From Echinococcus granulosus (Eukaryota; Platyhelminthes; Cestoda; Cyclophyllidea; Taeniidae), in the NCBI RefSeq assembly GCF_000524195.1, contig NW_020170559.1, forward strand, positions 9,843 to 73,842: 64,000 nt of DNA. The letters are read 5' to 3'. This document shows positions 1-11,856 of the stretch, one piece after another; positions within the stretch are counted from its first letter, which is position 1; the number at the start of each line of letters is the position of its first letter. The notes beneath the pieces were generated by a model. The model had not been told where the DNA came from. It searched no databases and saw nothing but the letters and a program-made list of their open reading frames with translations. The position numbers were made by a program, and so were the translations under genes.

Positions 1-459
1 GCTGGCTAGCTGTGAGGTATTGAGCTGTCTACCTATCGTCCAATCTATTTTAGGGACATATTACCCTGACGACAGCTTAAAAGTTGAGACAAGCGTTATT
101 CAGTCGGCCTCTACATACTTCAAATAAAGGGGGGACATGAAACGCCGGTGTACGATCTACCATTGTAGTTAGATTCCCCGGCGCTGCAAGGCCTTACGGC
201 AAGACTAATGAACTGCATAAAGTGAGGAGAAATCTTCCTTTAGCAGTTGATATTATTACTCCTGAATAAGAAAGGGACTCACAACTTCTAGTACTGCAAA
301 GTGAAGGACCGATTATTTTGGAAAGGGAATAAGTGAAAGCCTGGGTGACATCTGGTCTCACCGAGACATGCACAGTTTAGTAGTTAGTCATGTGCTTCAG
401 ATTTTTAGATAATCTACTATTTATTTCACTTGGAAATACTTTTTTTATGTGTGTCTACT

Positions 460-1566
460 GTGACACTTTGACAATTTATTTAACTCTTTGTTTTGGTTTT
501 ACTAGCCCTTAAGGCTCCTTCTTTACACTTTTGCTGGGCAGCATGACCTCCAGGTCATACCAGTAACCTCCTAGCTCTTCAATACATCGGCAATACACAT
601 TCTACCCGAGACTTATGCCTTCTTTCGTCTTCAGTAAAGTCTCAAGGAACTGCATTAGTGACAGCAGAAAGCAAAATCCAATTCTAAAGGAAAACTGTCC
701 TAATTCCCTAATGCTGAACCTTAATGTGACGGAAGGAGGATACATGCTGCTGAAAGAATTAGTGACGGAACCTAAAAGAAGGATTAAAAATGTCTACCTC
801 CGACAGCTACCCCAATCCCACGGTCAGCAAAATGCCATTAATAAATGAAGCGACACCAGCCGTGGATCATCTGGGAAAGTTTGTTACGGAGCTGTCTATG
901 ATACCTTAATGAAGATGGCATTTATGTAAACAGGCGATACCTCCTCCACTTCTCTACTAGTTGGATAGTCCCCAGGTAGTTGAAAGGGGCGGGTTGTACT
1001 GAAGTGAGAACAAAGTGGCAAAGGGGAATATAAGCGAAACGGACAAGAAGAAAATTGTTAAATCTCATATGTTGTTATACGACTCTGCCTTTATGCCACT
1101 GTTCCTACAACTAGCGATGGGCATGTTCAATGACCGGCGCATTTTCTCTTTCGCCTATTCAGTTCCCAATCAGGACAAAACTTTAAATCCAGTTGAATCG
1201 TCAAGAGGAATCTGTGACGTTGCCGTCAAGTAGATTCTCATTTACATGGAAATTTGAAGACTGGAAATGTTAATTCGCTAGTTCTTTTCCTTACAGCACT
1301 GACTACGCTGTGATGGCTGAAGCAAATGGCTAAGGAGAACGCGAGCTACGGAGCTCAAAAGGAGAGCGATCTATGTAATGCTTTGATTGTTTAGCTCTCC
1401 TCTTTGGTTTCAAGGGCACTTAAGGCCCAGCTATTGGTCTTCCGCCCAGTTGCATGGTCTCCGGGCTGCACAAGCAGTTCCAAACCCCTCTACACGTCGC
1501 CGATACATATTCTAGCCTAGTACTAAAACTTATTTTAACTTCAGGGAAGACACAGGAGGCTACATT
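460..1566 (-). mobile_element. TRIM-like element, near full length
   Basis: Two related terminal repeats in the same (minus) orientation, about 461-640 and 1390-1566, flank about 750 bases with no sizeable reading frame. Each repeat carries family marks in reverse complement: a gtttaactct-type edge, a block around a 'catggcctggagg' core, and a 'cttcaggga' edge. The internal part matches the internal parts of the copies at 14030, 25315 and 37620, for example the 'gttacggagctgtct' and 'cctcctccacttctctacta' stretches near 884 and 940. Absence of coding capacity, short terminal repeats and about 1.1 kb total fit a TRIM. Boundaries are approximate, and I could not confirm a target-site duplication. 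Confidence 0.65.
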
Positions 1567-1972
1567 ATTTAGGAGCCACATAGCACAATGAGCCCGTTTG
1601 CTGTTTCTTAAAGGAGTTTCTATGAATGATGACAAATTTGGCTAAATTGCAACGCATATTTCATTGAGTATTAAAAACTTCACGTTTTCATCTTTGGCAA
1701 CTATATTTAAGCAAGCCGACATCGGAAACACGTGATATCGCCTGAGATTTGGAGTTCCGATTTGTCTTGCACCAAAATCTGGTCAAAGGGGTCCAGTAAC
1801 ACCCCATTTTGTAGTGAGAAAGTGTAAGTGTGTGTGTACATCCATGTGTGAGAAAATGGATTTCAAAGGCCCCGTTCCGAAAATTTCACACCCAAAAGGC
1901 GATACCAATTCTCAGACTAGCTTTAATCCCCTGCTTTTACATTAAATTAGAAATTTTCTGTGTAAATAGTAT

Positions 1973-2168
1973 TGTAGCGCCCTGGGATTTCCCTGAAGAC
2001 GAAAAAAGATATAATACTGTGCCAGAATATGTATTGCCGACGTACGGAAGGGCAGAGTGGCCACTGTTATGGCCCAGATTTCAGCATACCCAGCAAAGGT
2101 ACAAATTTGGAACCCCTGAGCGGCCCCTATACAAAAGCCTACATTTAAATAAACATTTAACGTACTAC
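1973..2168 (+). mobile_element. Solo terminal repeat of the TRIM family
   Basis: One + oriented copy of the terminal repeat, starting with tgtagcgccctggg and ending near aacgtactac. It includes the conserved 'ccctgaagacgaaaa', 'gtattgccgacgtac' and 'tggcccaga' blocks. No internal region adjoins it, so it looks like a solo repeat left by recombination. A long open frame across 1830-2243 is carried mostly by this repeat and is not a gene. Confidence 0.6.
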
Positions 2169-3924
2169 TCTATTATCCGACGTGTTTACCACCATCTTTT
2201 GGTAAGAGCTTATTTCGGGTCACAAGGACCTGTGGAGAACTAAAAACGTCCGCATAGTTAGATGTAACTTCAGCGTTTTCAACGGTCACACATTGCTTTG
2301 GTTGTTACAATCCTCCCTGTAAAATGTAAACATTCGAGAGACAGGGACCAGTACTGTACTTTACATTTGTGTAATACTTTATTAATGATAGAATGTGTCG
2401 TGGAGTTAGAATGAGACTTTAAAATATCACACATTGAGTCAAATTCTGTCTTAAGAACATGCTGCCGAGCTTACTCTTGCACAAAATGACCTTCCCTTCA
2501 TAATATGCCAAACCGTCCAGGGCTGACTTCTGGTTTACTGTTGAAGAAGTAACCTTTCTGCTCACTTCTTCACTGGCAGGGCGATTTATCACAATCAGTA
2601 GGAATGGTTAGGAAGAATTTTTTTCACCTTCCCATTACCCCTCCAATCAAATTGCTTTCAGGCAAACAAGCCTTCCGAAAAACCTCCCTGCCTCGTTTTT
2701 TGTCGACCACTGGCAATTGGTGGTTAGTTGTGGCCAAAAATTCTTCACTAGCAAACCTACGAAGAAAATAGTGCCATTCAAGCAAAACAGACCGTATCCT
2801 TTCCAAAGGGGAAAAATAGGATTTTTCACAAATGTTTTATAACCGAATTAAGGTTAAGTATCTAGCACAGTGCAGATCTAGTTAGAATTATAATTAAGAC
2901 TTTATTATTGTGGATATTCACTCTGGACTCACGTAGCCGCATTATGGGAGGAGCTAGTGGGGAACCAACAGGCGTTGTCATCAATAATGCCTTGGCCCCC
3001 CTTCCCATCTCTGATACAGTCTACGTTCCCCCAAACACACATCCACTGAAAAGTCTATCAATCAAAGACTCCCTCCTTCGTTTGCCTTTCTCCAAACTAT
3101 CGTCTGCCACGGTTATTGTTCGAGGCGCACGCAACCCCTAGTCGATCATTAGGCGGATACGAATAATGTAGAATGATAAAATTAACCCTGAATAAAATGG
3201 ATGAAGCCTTTAACACTTAAGTTACAGTTGGAAGCCCAAAAATCGCTTTATTTCAGTTGGATAGATTGGTTTCAAGATTTATTTTAACCACATGGAAACC
3301 AGTCGCTAATAATGAATCCACAAGGCCTCTATAAACGGACACCGAATGGGCGAATCAAAGCCTGTCTTTAATTACTTCCTTTTTCAGTTTGTTCAGGTTA
3401 TCTACCAACTCAATCTCAGGTCTTGCCTTTTATGTGGGTGATTTTAGACGGTAAAACCCTTACATACTTTCAAGGCATCGATCTTTGTACTGTTAGCTCT
3501 CCAAAATCACTGAATGATGATGTTTAAATACCAAACAACTGGGTGGCAGTTATGCCAATAATTTAAATATTATGTCCTATTTCGCTTTAAGACTCTCACC
3601 ACCACTCAAGTAACCAACAATGCCAAGGTCGACAAAAAGTACAACTCATGCACCCACCTTGCATTTTTAGGTAAATCATAAATGCCACTGCCCTACAGTA
3701 CCTAAAGCCAACCGCAATCAGTTGATTGGAAGCGTCATCGCAGTGCAACTCTGATGGCATAGCCAAGTTGCTAACCATTTGGTGAAGTGCCTAACAGAAC
3801 AACTTGGTTCATCCCAACCAACCTAAGTATCGCTACCTTCGGAGTGTAAGTAATGGATGAATCATCTAACCTAGCAAAGTAGGCCATGCATTTGCCGTTT
3901 GTAAGGCGCATGGTACTACAATAC
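2169..3924. other. Gene-free stretch
   Basis: AT-rich sequence with only short chance reading frames on both strands. I see no splice-supported exon, RNA gene or recognisable repeat. Confidence 0.5.
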
Positions 3925-4100
3925 GTTGGCAGTTTGTTTAGCTCTCCGTTGTATTAACGGGCCAATTAGGGGCTCCGCTATTATACCTTGCCTGCTGGTC
4001 TGGCCTTCGGACTATGCCAGTGGCCCCTAAGCGCTTCTGTAGGTTGACAATAAATATTTTGTCCGAGTATTCTGTCTGCATTTGTCTTCAGGGATGTCTA
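3925..4100 (-). mobile_element. Solo terminal repeat of the TRIM family
   Basis: Reverse-complement copy of the terminal repeat: a 'gtttagctctccgttgtattaacgggcc' type edge, then 'ggggctccgctattataccttgcc', then 'ctggccttcggactatgccagtggcccc' and the 'cttcagggatg' edge. It faces the + oriented element that starts about 25 bases further on, giving a head-to-head arrangement. Confidence 0.6.
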
Positions 4101-4124
4101 GGAACATTACATTCATGTAAAATA

Positions 4125-5022
4125 GGATTCCCCTGATATTACTTTTGGGGCTACTGGCATGGGTTAGAAGCTAGGCTGCTAGATGAAGATAAAATGGGGA
4201 GGCTCTAAGTGGCCTCTCCACCGAAAAGGAGAGTTGAACAAACACCTAGTGTATTGCATAACCCCTCTCCTCTTTTGAGCCTCGCCCTCGTCGTTCCCTT
4301 TGGTCAACCCACCATTTCAGCCATCACAACGAAGTCGATGAAGTATGAAAGATACCCACGGGCCAACCGTGACAGTGACCGAAATTTTGTGCTACTGTGG
4401 AATTTCTTGACTGCAAGGTTGCTGATCCCTCTTGACAATTCTACCGGATCTGTAATTTCGTCTTGTTTGGGAAATGAATATAAGGATGAAGAATGTGCTC
4501 CCCATCACTAGTCGAGGGAATACTGGCCTAATTGTGGAGTCATATAACAAAGGGTAGGATTAAACAAAATTTTTATGATGGCCATTTCGCTTCTATTCCT
4601 CCTTGTCACTTGGTTCCCACTTCAGTGCAACCTAGCCATATCAACTACCTGGGTTACATTCAACTAGTAGAGAAGTGGAGGAGGTACTGCGCGTTCACCT
4701 AAATAACATCGTCATTCCAGTGTGGTCGAGAACTCCGTAACAAACTTTTCGAAGTGGTGCATGGCTAGTGTCGCCCTAGTTTTTAATAGAGTTATTACTG
4801 AACATGGGACTGGGGTAGCTGTCGATGGTAGACGTTATTTTCAGCCCTCCTACCTTCCACCCTTCTTCCGTCACATTAGGTTTAGCACTTAGGAAAGGGA
4901 GCCCGGAGAGCTGCCGTTTAGGTTCTGGTTTGCCTTACGCTGCCAAGAATGTAGCGCTCCGACACTTTTCTGAAGTCAAAATAAGACACAATTCTCGGAC
5001 ATTTCGAATTATTGCGCAGTAA
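4125..5022 (+). mobile_element. Degraded TRIM-like element
   Basis: Part of a 5' terminal repeat (about 4125-4250, with ggctactggcatgg and gaggctctaagtggcc) is followed by a typical internal region that begins 'cccctctcctcttttgagc'. A cut-off 3' repeat starts 'tgtagcgctccgacacttt' near 4951. The right repeat is truncated and the left is weathered, so this is an old copy. Confidence 0.55.
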
Positions 5023-5624
5023 TGTTTTCGTTGAGTTCACATATTTGTCCACTCCAAAGGGGAAATGTCTACTTTAAGGCAATGATGTTTGCGTATACAA
5101 ACAATTGACACCAGCCGGCAGATTATATAAACAGCATCTTTCTTTTGTTAAGTAGCAAAATTAACTGGGTTTTAAGGGATTTTATATCATCAACCAGGCT
5201 AAGAAGGCTGTTAGTCGATTAAATGTTACTCCACTGAGACCCGGCCGATTGGTTTACTAGAAAAAGGAAAACCCGCATTACTAGAATAGAACATCTGACC
5301 CCACTACTTTCACCACTAACATCTATTAATATACATATTTTTTTTCTTCATTAGGAAATGGGAAAAAATTCATGGGGTCATAAAATACAACTCCTTAATT
5401 ATTCTAACCACATAAATTAGCGTTTAAAATTAGTTTTAAGATGACCTTTGTCCACCAGCTGTCGGGTTGATTAATCAAAGGTGAATGGGGTGAATGGAAG
5501 GATATTTTGAGAATGCCTGCGGTTGGGACAGGTAAACAGCGTTTTTGACCTTTGTGCACAAATTTAACTACAGCCAAACGTAATTCATTAGCCGCATTCT
5601 GCTTTACTGTTTGATGTGGTATCT

Positions 5625-5690
5625 GTAGCGCCTCGAAACTTCCCTGAAGAAAACGGAGGACACGAAACTCAGTAATGTATTGTTGATGCA
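5625..5690 (+). mobile_element. Terminal-repeat fragment of the TRIM family
   Basis: About 65 bases match the start of the terminal repeat (gtagcgcctcgaaacttccc, then tgaagaaaacggagg), after which similarity stops. Small decayed fragment. Confidence 0.4.
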
Positions 5691-6119
5691 AAGAGGGATA
5701 ACATTGTTCCTTAGGTATCCTGTTAAAAAAAACCGACAGTTAAGCAAACAATAAATGTTTTGCAGGATCTAGTAATGTTTGATGAATTAGTAATGATATG
5801 TTGATGCACGTTGGAAAATACACTCTCCTAACATTTATGAGTCAGAATGCTTAATGATGCCTTCAAATTACTCTGCTAAAGGAGAGGGAAGAAAGAACAT
5901 ACATAAGAGCGTTAGAATATTGTGCCCAAATTCTCGTTCTTCTTTATTAAGTCAGCTCATTTCTGCCCACAAAAATGGTGAATTATTTTACAAATTGCCA
6001 GTTTACTGTTTTTGTATTCGTATTCAATCAGCTAAGACTACTCATTCAGTTTCTCCTCTTTCAAACACACAAATTCGGTGCGTCCATTTTGTTACTTTGT
6101 TCTGCTTGTGAGGGAATTT

Positions 6120-6560
6120 GATGAGTCCGCAGCTTGGCGCTGCTTCTTTTGTGTGCATTGCGCTTTCAACGTAACCTCGAGCAGCTCACAAACACACACA
6201 CACACAGGCGACCAAAGGGAACCAGCTAGAGCCGGCGATTTAGCCATAACGCGCGGAAGGCCAAGCAGTGCAATGAATCACCACTACCACCAAAGGAGCT
6301 CTAAGCCATAGCGCTGACGTGGCCATGCCACGATGACTCATCCCACCTAGCGAGAGCGGTTGCAAGCGCATTTGCGCACGCGCGCCCCCTCTCTCATTGG
6401 CTGGTGGTGGCGTGCACGTTTCGGACGAGGGGCTAATTGGTTAGCCTCACTCACGGACGGGTTGTCTATTGGCTGGTGTGCATTTGCGAGAGCCAAGTAA
6501 TTGGTGATGAGGGGATAGAATGTCTGGCATTACGAGCCAATCGAAATAGGAGACGTGTCA
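6120..6560. promoter_or_regulatory. CpG-rich block with five CCAAT boxes, promoter-like
   Basis: This stretch is richer in G+C and CpG than its surroundings (for example the gcgcacgcgcgcccc run near 6374). It holds five CCAAT boxes: ATTGG at 6396, 6436, 6468 and 6500 and CCAAT at 6537, so 32-40 bases apart. An AP-1-like TGACTCA lies near 6334 and a TGACGTGGC near 6315. Regularly spaced CCAAT boxes are typical of NF-Y-bound promoters. The nearest recognised gene is the GPCR starting at 7723, but the target and direction are not shown by the sequence. Confidence 0.35.
6187..6206. repeat. (CA)n microsatellite
   Basis: Short CA dinucleotide run inside the CpG-rich block, about eight units with one interruption. 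Confidence 0.7.
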
Positions 6561-6580
6561 AAAGCAGTATGAAAGCAACG

Positions 6581-7722
6581 CGGGATGAAATTAGGTTTCT
6601 ACAACTCAATACCGTCTGTTTGAAGAAGGGTTTTTGTCAATTTCTAAGGACTTATAAAGTCAGTAGCTCACTTTTTTTGAAAAAAAGGGAAAAGCTAACC
6701 AGTGCGCACTTTAAGGGGTAAAATGCAGGACATTCTAATTGAGCAAATGCTATCAATGAGCGGTAACTTGGAGTACTTTTAAACATATAGATGTAAAGCA
6801 CTTTAAGTTGGTGCATTACAATAATTCACAGAGAATCTATACACTTGTAGACGGGACAAAGGAGAGGCCAATCTTTGAATGACACGTTGGCATGCATCTA
6901 GAAAACTATTGGTTTTAATTAAACTGCCTATTTTCTATGGCGATAAAATTACGTTACTTATGTATTTAAGTAGCAGCACGTCACTTAATGACAGCGTGGC
7001 AATTTGAGAAAAACGGCAAAATTTATCACCTCGGGGTTATCTTATTTACTTCAAAGCAATTGCAGCTCGTGATGCTGATTTCTTGCGGCAGCACCACCTG
7101 CACACAATTTCAAGAATCATTTTTTTCCGTGCATGTTGATTTCACCAGTGTCTTCACCACTATGAAGATTTTTCATAATTAAAAGCTGCATGATATATAA
7201 TAACTAGGCATGCTTTATCGCATACCACAGCATAATCCTCGGGTGGAAAGTGAGTTCACTAATAAATTAGTAAAGGGTGGGGGACTAGTAGCAAATGTGG
7301 TATGCGTTGGGCGCCATGAGACTACCGAGTTGAGGAAAACTGAAAATTCGGCCTAATTCATATCCATAATTGAATCTATTGCATATGTTACTATGGCCAT
7401 AAACCACGAATCCAAGTTGAGCCACCCACAAAAACCAAGGTATACATAAAAATTGCGCCAAAATTCTGTACATAAAAAGCCGCTTCTTACTCAAGAAAGG
7501 AGCTAAGTACTTAAACCCATCACAGTTATTCATGCCTCTTGTCCAAAGCTCAAAAACACAAAGGAAGATGGAATGCACCGCCCAGTTACAACAGCCTATA
7601 GGATTAGGAATTCATCCTACCAACCCTACTCCGCTACCTCATTAACCGGTAAAGATGGAAGCCACCATTAATGCATAACAGTAACAACGTGCAGGCAAGC
7701 ACTCACCTGCACTTGAACAGTG
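6581..7722. other. Gene-free stretch upstream of the GPCR
   Basis: Only short reading frames without splice or homology support. It could hold the 5' untranslated region or a first exon of the GPCR, but I cannot place one. Confidence 0.4.
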
Positions 7723-8286
7723 ATGAGTTTTCTCCACCAAATATTCAACGTCTACCTCGGAGTCCCCACAGCTCTCATCGGTGTAGTTACCAGTTCCCTC
7801 TCTCTGGGCTTCTTCTTAAGGGATTCAACAACCTTCCTGGGAACTTGTATCCTTCTGTTCAGCGTCTCTATCACTGACATCAGCCACTTAGCTCTTTACG
7901 CCTTTTATCATCTTACCGAGGACCTAATCCAACATACACCTTCACCACGATTAACAGTTCTTGCAATCACCTTCTACGGTCGCAATGTCTTCGAGATGGC
8001 GCGCAACTGGCTGTTAGTGGTGGTGGCATTGGAGCGCCTCCTCTTTTTCCTCCGCCCAATCGACTTTGTACAGTTGTGGACGCCAGCCATGGTCACAGCA
8101 GCAGTGGCGGTGGTGATGGTGTCAGTACTGCTGGTGGGGATTCCATCGCTCCTCTACCAACTGCCTGATGTGTCACTGGAGGCGGAAAGGAACTATAGAA
8201 TGGCGTATACCCTCGTGGAGTGCTTCTTGTTGACGATTCTACCCATTGTGTCCATGATTGTGCTCTTTTTGGCTACGAGAATGCAG
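7723..8286 (+). CDS. Rhodopsin-like GPCR, exon 1 (TM1-TM5)
   Basis: Encodes the first 188 residues of a seven-helix receptor for the plasma membrane; ligand unknown, with the overall look of invertebrate peptide receptors. Hydrophobic helices are visible in order: TM1 near residues 8-30, TM2 with the conserved Asp in 'SITDIS', TM3 ending 'ALERLLFF', TM4 around 'VSVLLVGIPSLLY', and TM5 around 'LLTILPIVSMIVLFL'. The exon ends CAG|gtatgg in phase 0 and joins exon 2 in phase. ATG 7723 was chosen because an in-frame TGA lies just upstream at 7714. The N-terminus is then only a few residues long, so an upstream exon may be missing (a possible acceptor, gaacag, ends at 7720). Oddities: ERL replaces DRY, and there is no Cys before TM3 or in the second outer loop. 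Confidence 0.8.
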
Positions 8287-8511
8287 GTATGGTAGCTGAA
8301 TAGATGATTTGTCGTGCAGATATACGCATTTAAGAACTCCTTTTTGAATCAAAAGTGGTTTAATTGGGTTATGAGTTAGACTAATGAGTCCAAAAGTCTG
8401 CCTTGAAGGTACTAAGAGGTGTGTGAAAATGAACGGAACTGATACTTAGGATTCACCCCAATTTACTTTCTCATAAGATTGATGCTGATGTAGATAGCAT
8501 TATCCTGGTAG

Positions 8512-8961
8512 GTGAAAAAAACGGCCCTGAAACACAATGAGATATGCAGCGATACCGACAGTAATGCAAAGCGCGTGATGGGCATCCTGCAGACGATCGT
8601 GGTGACCTTCACTGTTTTCATGATCCCTTGCTTCTTCAGCAGTGTGCTGCATTTTTACTGCCAGTACTATCAACTCTGCACCTCGCCCATCATGGAAGCC
8701 CTGGAGAACGGACTGATCGCGGTCGCTAAATACTTCTCCATCGTCGTCTCCACCTCAAATTTCTTTATCTACATCCTCCAGTCTCATGGCTACCGTCAGC
8801 GCTTGATCTATATGCTTCGACTGCAGCGCTTTCGATGGTTTCGGGCACACGGTGACGGCGGTGTGGAAAGGATGCAAGACACAACTGGAGGTGTTGGTAA
8901 TACCGAAAGAGGTGAAAGACGCGATCGAAATGATAGGAGTGGTGATGATGCTGAACAATAA
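8512..8961 (+). CDS. Rhodopsin-like GPCR, exon 2 (TM6-TM7 and tail)
   Basis: Acceptor 'tatcctggtag' precedes GTG AAA, in phase with exon 1 across a 225-base intron. Residues encode the end of the third inner loop, TM6 ('TIVVTFTVFMIPCFFSSVL', keeping the helix-kinking proline), an outer loop with three Cys, and TM7 ending 'STSNFFIYIL'. That end stands where most family members have NPxxY and resembles the NFxxY variants of peptide receptors. A basic helix-8-like segment and a Gly/Arg/Asp-rich tail follow, then TAA. The whole receptor is about 337 residues, normal for the family. A poly-A signal follows at 9035. Confidence 0.82.
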   Translation: MKKTALKHNEICSDTDSNAKRVMGILQTIVVTFTVFMIPCFFSSVLHFYCQYYQLCTSPIMEALENGLIAVAKYFSIVVSTSNFFIYILQSHGYRQRLIYMLRLQRFRWFRAHGDGGVERMQDTTGGVGNTERGERRDRNDRSGDDAEQ

Positions 8962-9034
8962 AGTGTGTTTTTAAAAGAACTAATGAATTTCGATCCAAAC
9001 CTATTTACTTAAATTCAAATAGAGCTACGAGAGA

Positions 9035-9040
9035 AATAAA
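9035..9040 (+). terminator. Poly-A signal of the GPCR gene
   Basis: Canonical AATAAA 74 bases after the stop codon, in an A-rich stretch. The position suits a short 3' untranslated region. Confidence 0.6.
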
Positions 9041-9344
9041 AGAGAAAAGAAGGCAGGGGTTGATAATTTATCTAGCACATCATAAATGATTTTTAGACAT
9101 TAGTATTACAAATCTAGGACTGAATCAATTAAAATTTGTCCAAATAGATTCAATGAATAGGGTACAAGTTAAGCACCAACTCAATCATTTACTCATGCCT
9201 TTCCAATACATGCATTCAATTAGTAGCAACAAAAACAATAAATGCTATTTAGCAATCATTTTATAAAATGGAACAATACCAAGCATATTGTTGAGTCACA
9301 AATCATTCCTGAGGAGGAAATAAGCTATAATATTAGGGGAGAAT

Positions 9345-9470
9345 AAGCATTTGCGACATGCCGAAGGGCTGAGGGAGCCCAGAGGCCATGCCGTCGGGAG
9401 GAAGGACAATAGCGAAGACTTAAGTGTCCGTGAAACCAAAGTGAAAAGTCAAACTGCTAATTAATGCATT
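9345..9470 (+). mobile_element. Terminal-repeat fragment of the TRIM family
   Basis: Carries the later half of the terminal repeat in + orientation (gaagggctgaggg, cccagaggccatgccgtcgg, cttaagtgtccgtgaaacc). No internal region adjoins it. The GC-rich core closely resembles the copy at 31950, suggesting a subfamily. Confidence 0.5.
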
Positions 9471-9914
9471 GCTAAATCCTAAGTATTCTAGCGAATCGAA
9501 TGACGAATTTCTTCTTTAGAGAATTTCTCCGAAGTAAAATAACCAGAACCTATTAAACACAAATACGCTCACCGGTGGTATTCATTCTCCGATACTCCGA
9601 CTGCTCCAGTGTAACATGACACGCCTGTATGGCTTTCTCCGGGATCTTTAGACAGGTTCCAGCTTTACGTATAACTTTAATCTCATCCAGGATATCTAGT
9701 CCCGCGAAACCCAGAATAGCGGACGTGTAGGACTGTGGAAGGCAGTCATGCAATACAAATTTGAAAACGCCATTCTGTACTCCCTATATCTCCATGAGCA
9801 GTAAAATATGCAATGATTATAAATATAGCAAGATTTGCAGATGTCAAAGCCGAGGCAGGAATTTGTGTTTGGAACTCAGAAATATTACAGTAATATGTTA
9901 ATTGCTTACTTTAG

Positions 9915-10075
9915 TAAATAGGCTATAAAGGGCCTTTACAGTTTTACCGCATCCTCAATCCCTGCCAGTAGCCCCCACCCATTCTGTAAGCAGACAATAA
10001 CTTTTCTTTTGGAGCATTATGCCTTCTTTCGGCTATAGGGAAGTCTCAGGACTCTACATTTCCATCATTAGGGTA
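9915..10075 (-). mobile_element. Terminal-repeat fragment of the TRIM family
   Basis: Weak reverse-complement match: gttttaccgcatcc, then tgccagtagccccc, then the 'ttatgccttctttcggctatagggaagtctc' region that mirrors the first part of the repeat. Old and diverged. Confidence 0.4.
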
Positions 10076-10079
10076 GCGA

Positions 10080-11549
10080 TTGTACTGGCAAAGTAAAGTA
10101 AAAAGATTTTTGGAAAATTATTGCTTTCAAGATCCGAAATCCGGCCTAGCTTCAAGTTGAGGTAAGGTAAGACTTTTTTGTTGCAGCATATCGAAAAAAT
10201 GGCTCTCCTTAAGCAGTCTACCCCAAATTAGGTGGACATTCAAAGAAGGAAAGTTAGAGAGAACAAATAAATCAGCGGAGTGGCTTCACAAGAGTGAACT
10301 TCCTGAGTGACTTCAACTGCAGTGCAACTGAAAATGGACTATTTGTGCCAGACAAAGAATAGGCTTCCGTGTAGCCACTTATTACAGCTAGAAAATAGTT
10401 AGGAGTCCATCCATTTGTGTTACCGTCTAGAGTTTGCGCGACATGAAGGAGGATACTTCGGGGACCATAAATGGTGCCTTTTAGGAGAAGCAATTAGTTT
10501 TCTCTGACGTTTCAGTGTGGGCTAGATTACACAAAAAACGGATTCTGAATCTCTGGAAACACATGTTATTTTATAGTGTCCTTGAAAAGACGCGCACCTG
10601 TTTAAATAATTTGAACCACGCAAGCTTACTACTAGCTAAAATATTAGCCTAACCAAGCAGTTAAGAAGAGCAGCATAGCCTAGTATTTTGTTTAGCCGTG
10701 CGTTTGAACATACGGACTCTTCAATTCCCGCTGGTTGTGCCTTCTCTCTGGAGCATGCCTCAAGAGGCATGATACTAGTCTCCCACATGTTCTTCTATGG
10801 GACTTCGATTTATAGCTGTAGTGATTTGGTATTTTGTCTGCAAGTTCAACCACAGGCTGGAATTCCACTTTGAAAGATGACTTTCGAATTATGCTATTAG
10901 GGTTTCAGGTTTTCTAAGCCTTACCAATATGGTCTCCCAGGGAAGGGGAGGGGAAATTCGAGGCGAAGTGGGACCCTATCATTGCCGTGGAGAGCTTAAG
11001 ATGGTGCTATACAGCTGATGTGTACAAGATAAGCAACAAGTTAGAGCCTAGAATTTGGTCGACAGAATTTTAAACTATAAAACATACGGTGGACGTTTCA
11101 AAGCTACTGCGATCTCACTGATCTGGTATAAGAACAAGAGTAGGCATTAGCAACAGTAAAGCTTTACAAGTAAAAACGCTGAAACCAAAATATAACGATA
11201 GACTTGTTCAAGAAACATCCAAATCGATGAATTTGGCTTAATCAAATACACAATCTTAGCCAAAAACTTTAACGTATAACATATTTTTAGTTAAAAATGA
11301 TAGGAAGAAAAAATTAAAGGCAGAGTAAACGATCGGATAATGCGAGAATAACTCTAAAAATAACCAGATTTGAAATATCTTTTAAGAGACGATAGCAGAT
11401 CGTTGCCCTAAAATTAGCCCAATAAAGAAGAATGTGTCTTAAATTAAAAATATATATGCTAAGGCGAAAATAATTGATTGCGACACACATATCAAGCATT
11501 CCATAAAAACAGAATTTGTTTTGTCTATTTGTTACCCGCCAAACCTGTA
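10080..11549. other. Gene-free stretch
   Basis: AT-rich sequence between the TRIM fragments and EMG1. I see no supported exon or repeat. The EMG1 promoter presumably lies at its right end, but I recognise no motif. Confidence 0.4.
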
Positions 11550-11792
11550 ATGAGGCGTGCGGATCCTGATATCGGCGATTCTGGCAAGAAGTTGGTCATC
11601 CTCTTGGAACAGGCGTCTTTGGAGTCTGTGAAGGGGGCGGGAGGTAAAGAATACCAACTCTTGAATCCGGATAAACACAAGGACAGGATATTAAAATCAA
11701 ATCGTGATGTATCAACGGTTCGGCCCGATATCATCCATCAATGTTTGCTAATGCTTCTAGACAGTCCACTAAACAGAATGGGTATGCTTCAG
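11550..11792 (+). CDS. EMG1: EMG1/NEP1 rRNA methyltransferase, exon 1
   Basis: First 81 residues of the nucleolar SPOUT-family enzyme that N1-methylates a pseudouridine in 18S rRNA and is needed for small-subunit assembly. Visible family blocks are 'LVILLEQASLESVK', 'YQLLNPDKHKDRILKSN', 'RPDIIHQCLLMLLDSPLNR' and 'GMLQ'. The RPD aspartate (residue 60 here), equivalent to human D86, which is mutated in Bowen-Conradi syndrome, is kept. The exon ends CAG|gtaact in phase 0. ATG 11550 is the only in-frame Met ahead of the conserved core, and no acceptor lies just before it. The N-terminal extension is shorter than in human EMG1. Confidence 0.9.
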
Positions 11793-11856
11793 GTAACTAG
11801 TCCTATGAATAGTTTCTCTTGATATGCCAGTTCTCCGTTGTTGTACATAGCATGCT

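Noticed and set aside
1830..2243. 137-codon open frame
   Set aside because: Most of it lies within a solo terminal repeat of the TRIM family, and the frame is not kept in other copies.
8755..8998. Minus-strand frames over the GPCR second exon
   Set aside because: Shadows of the receptor coding sequence, without their own signals.
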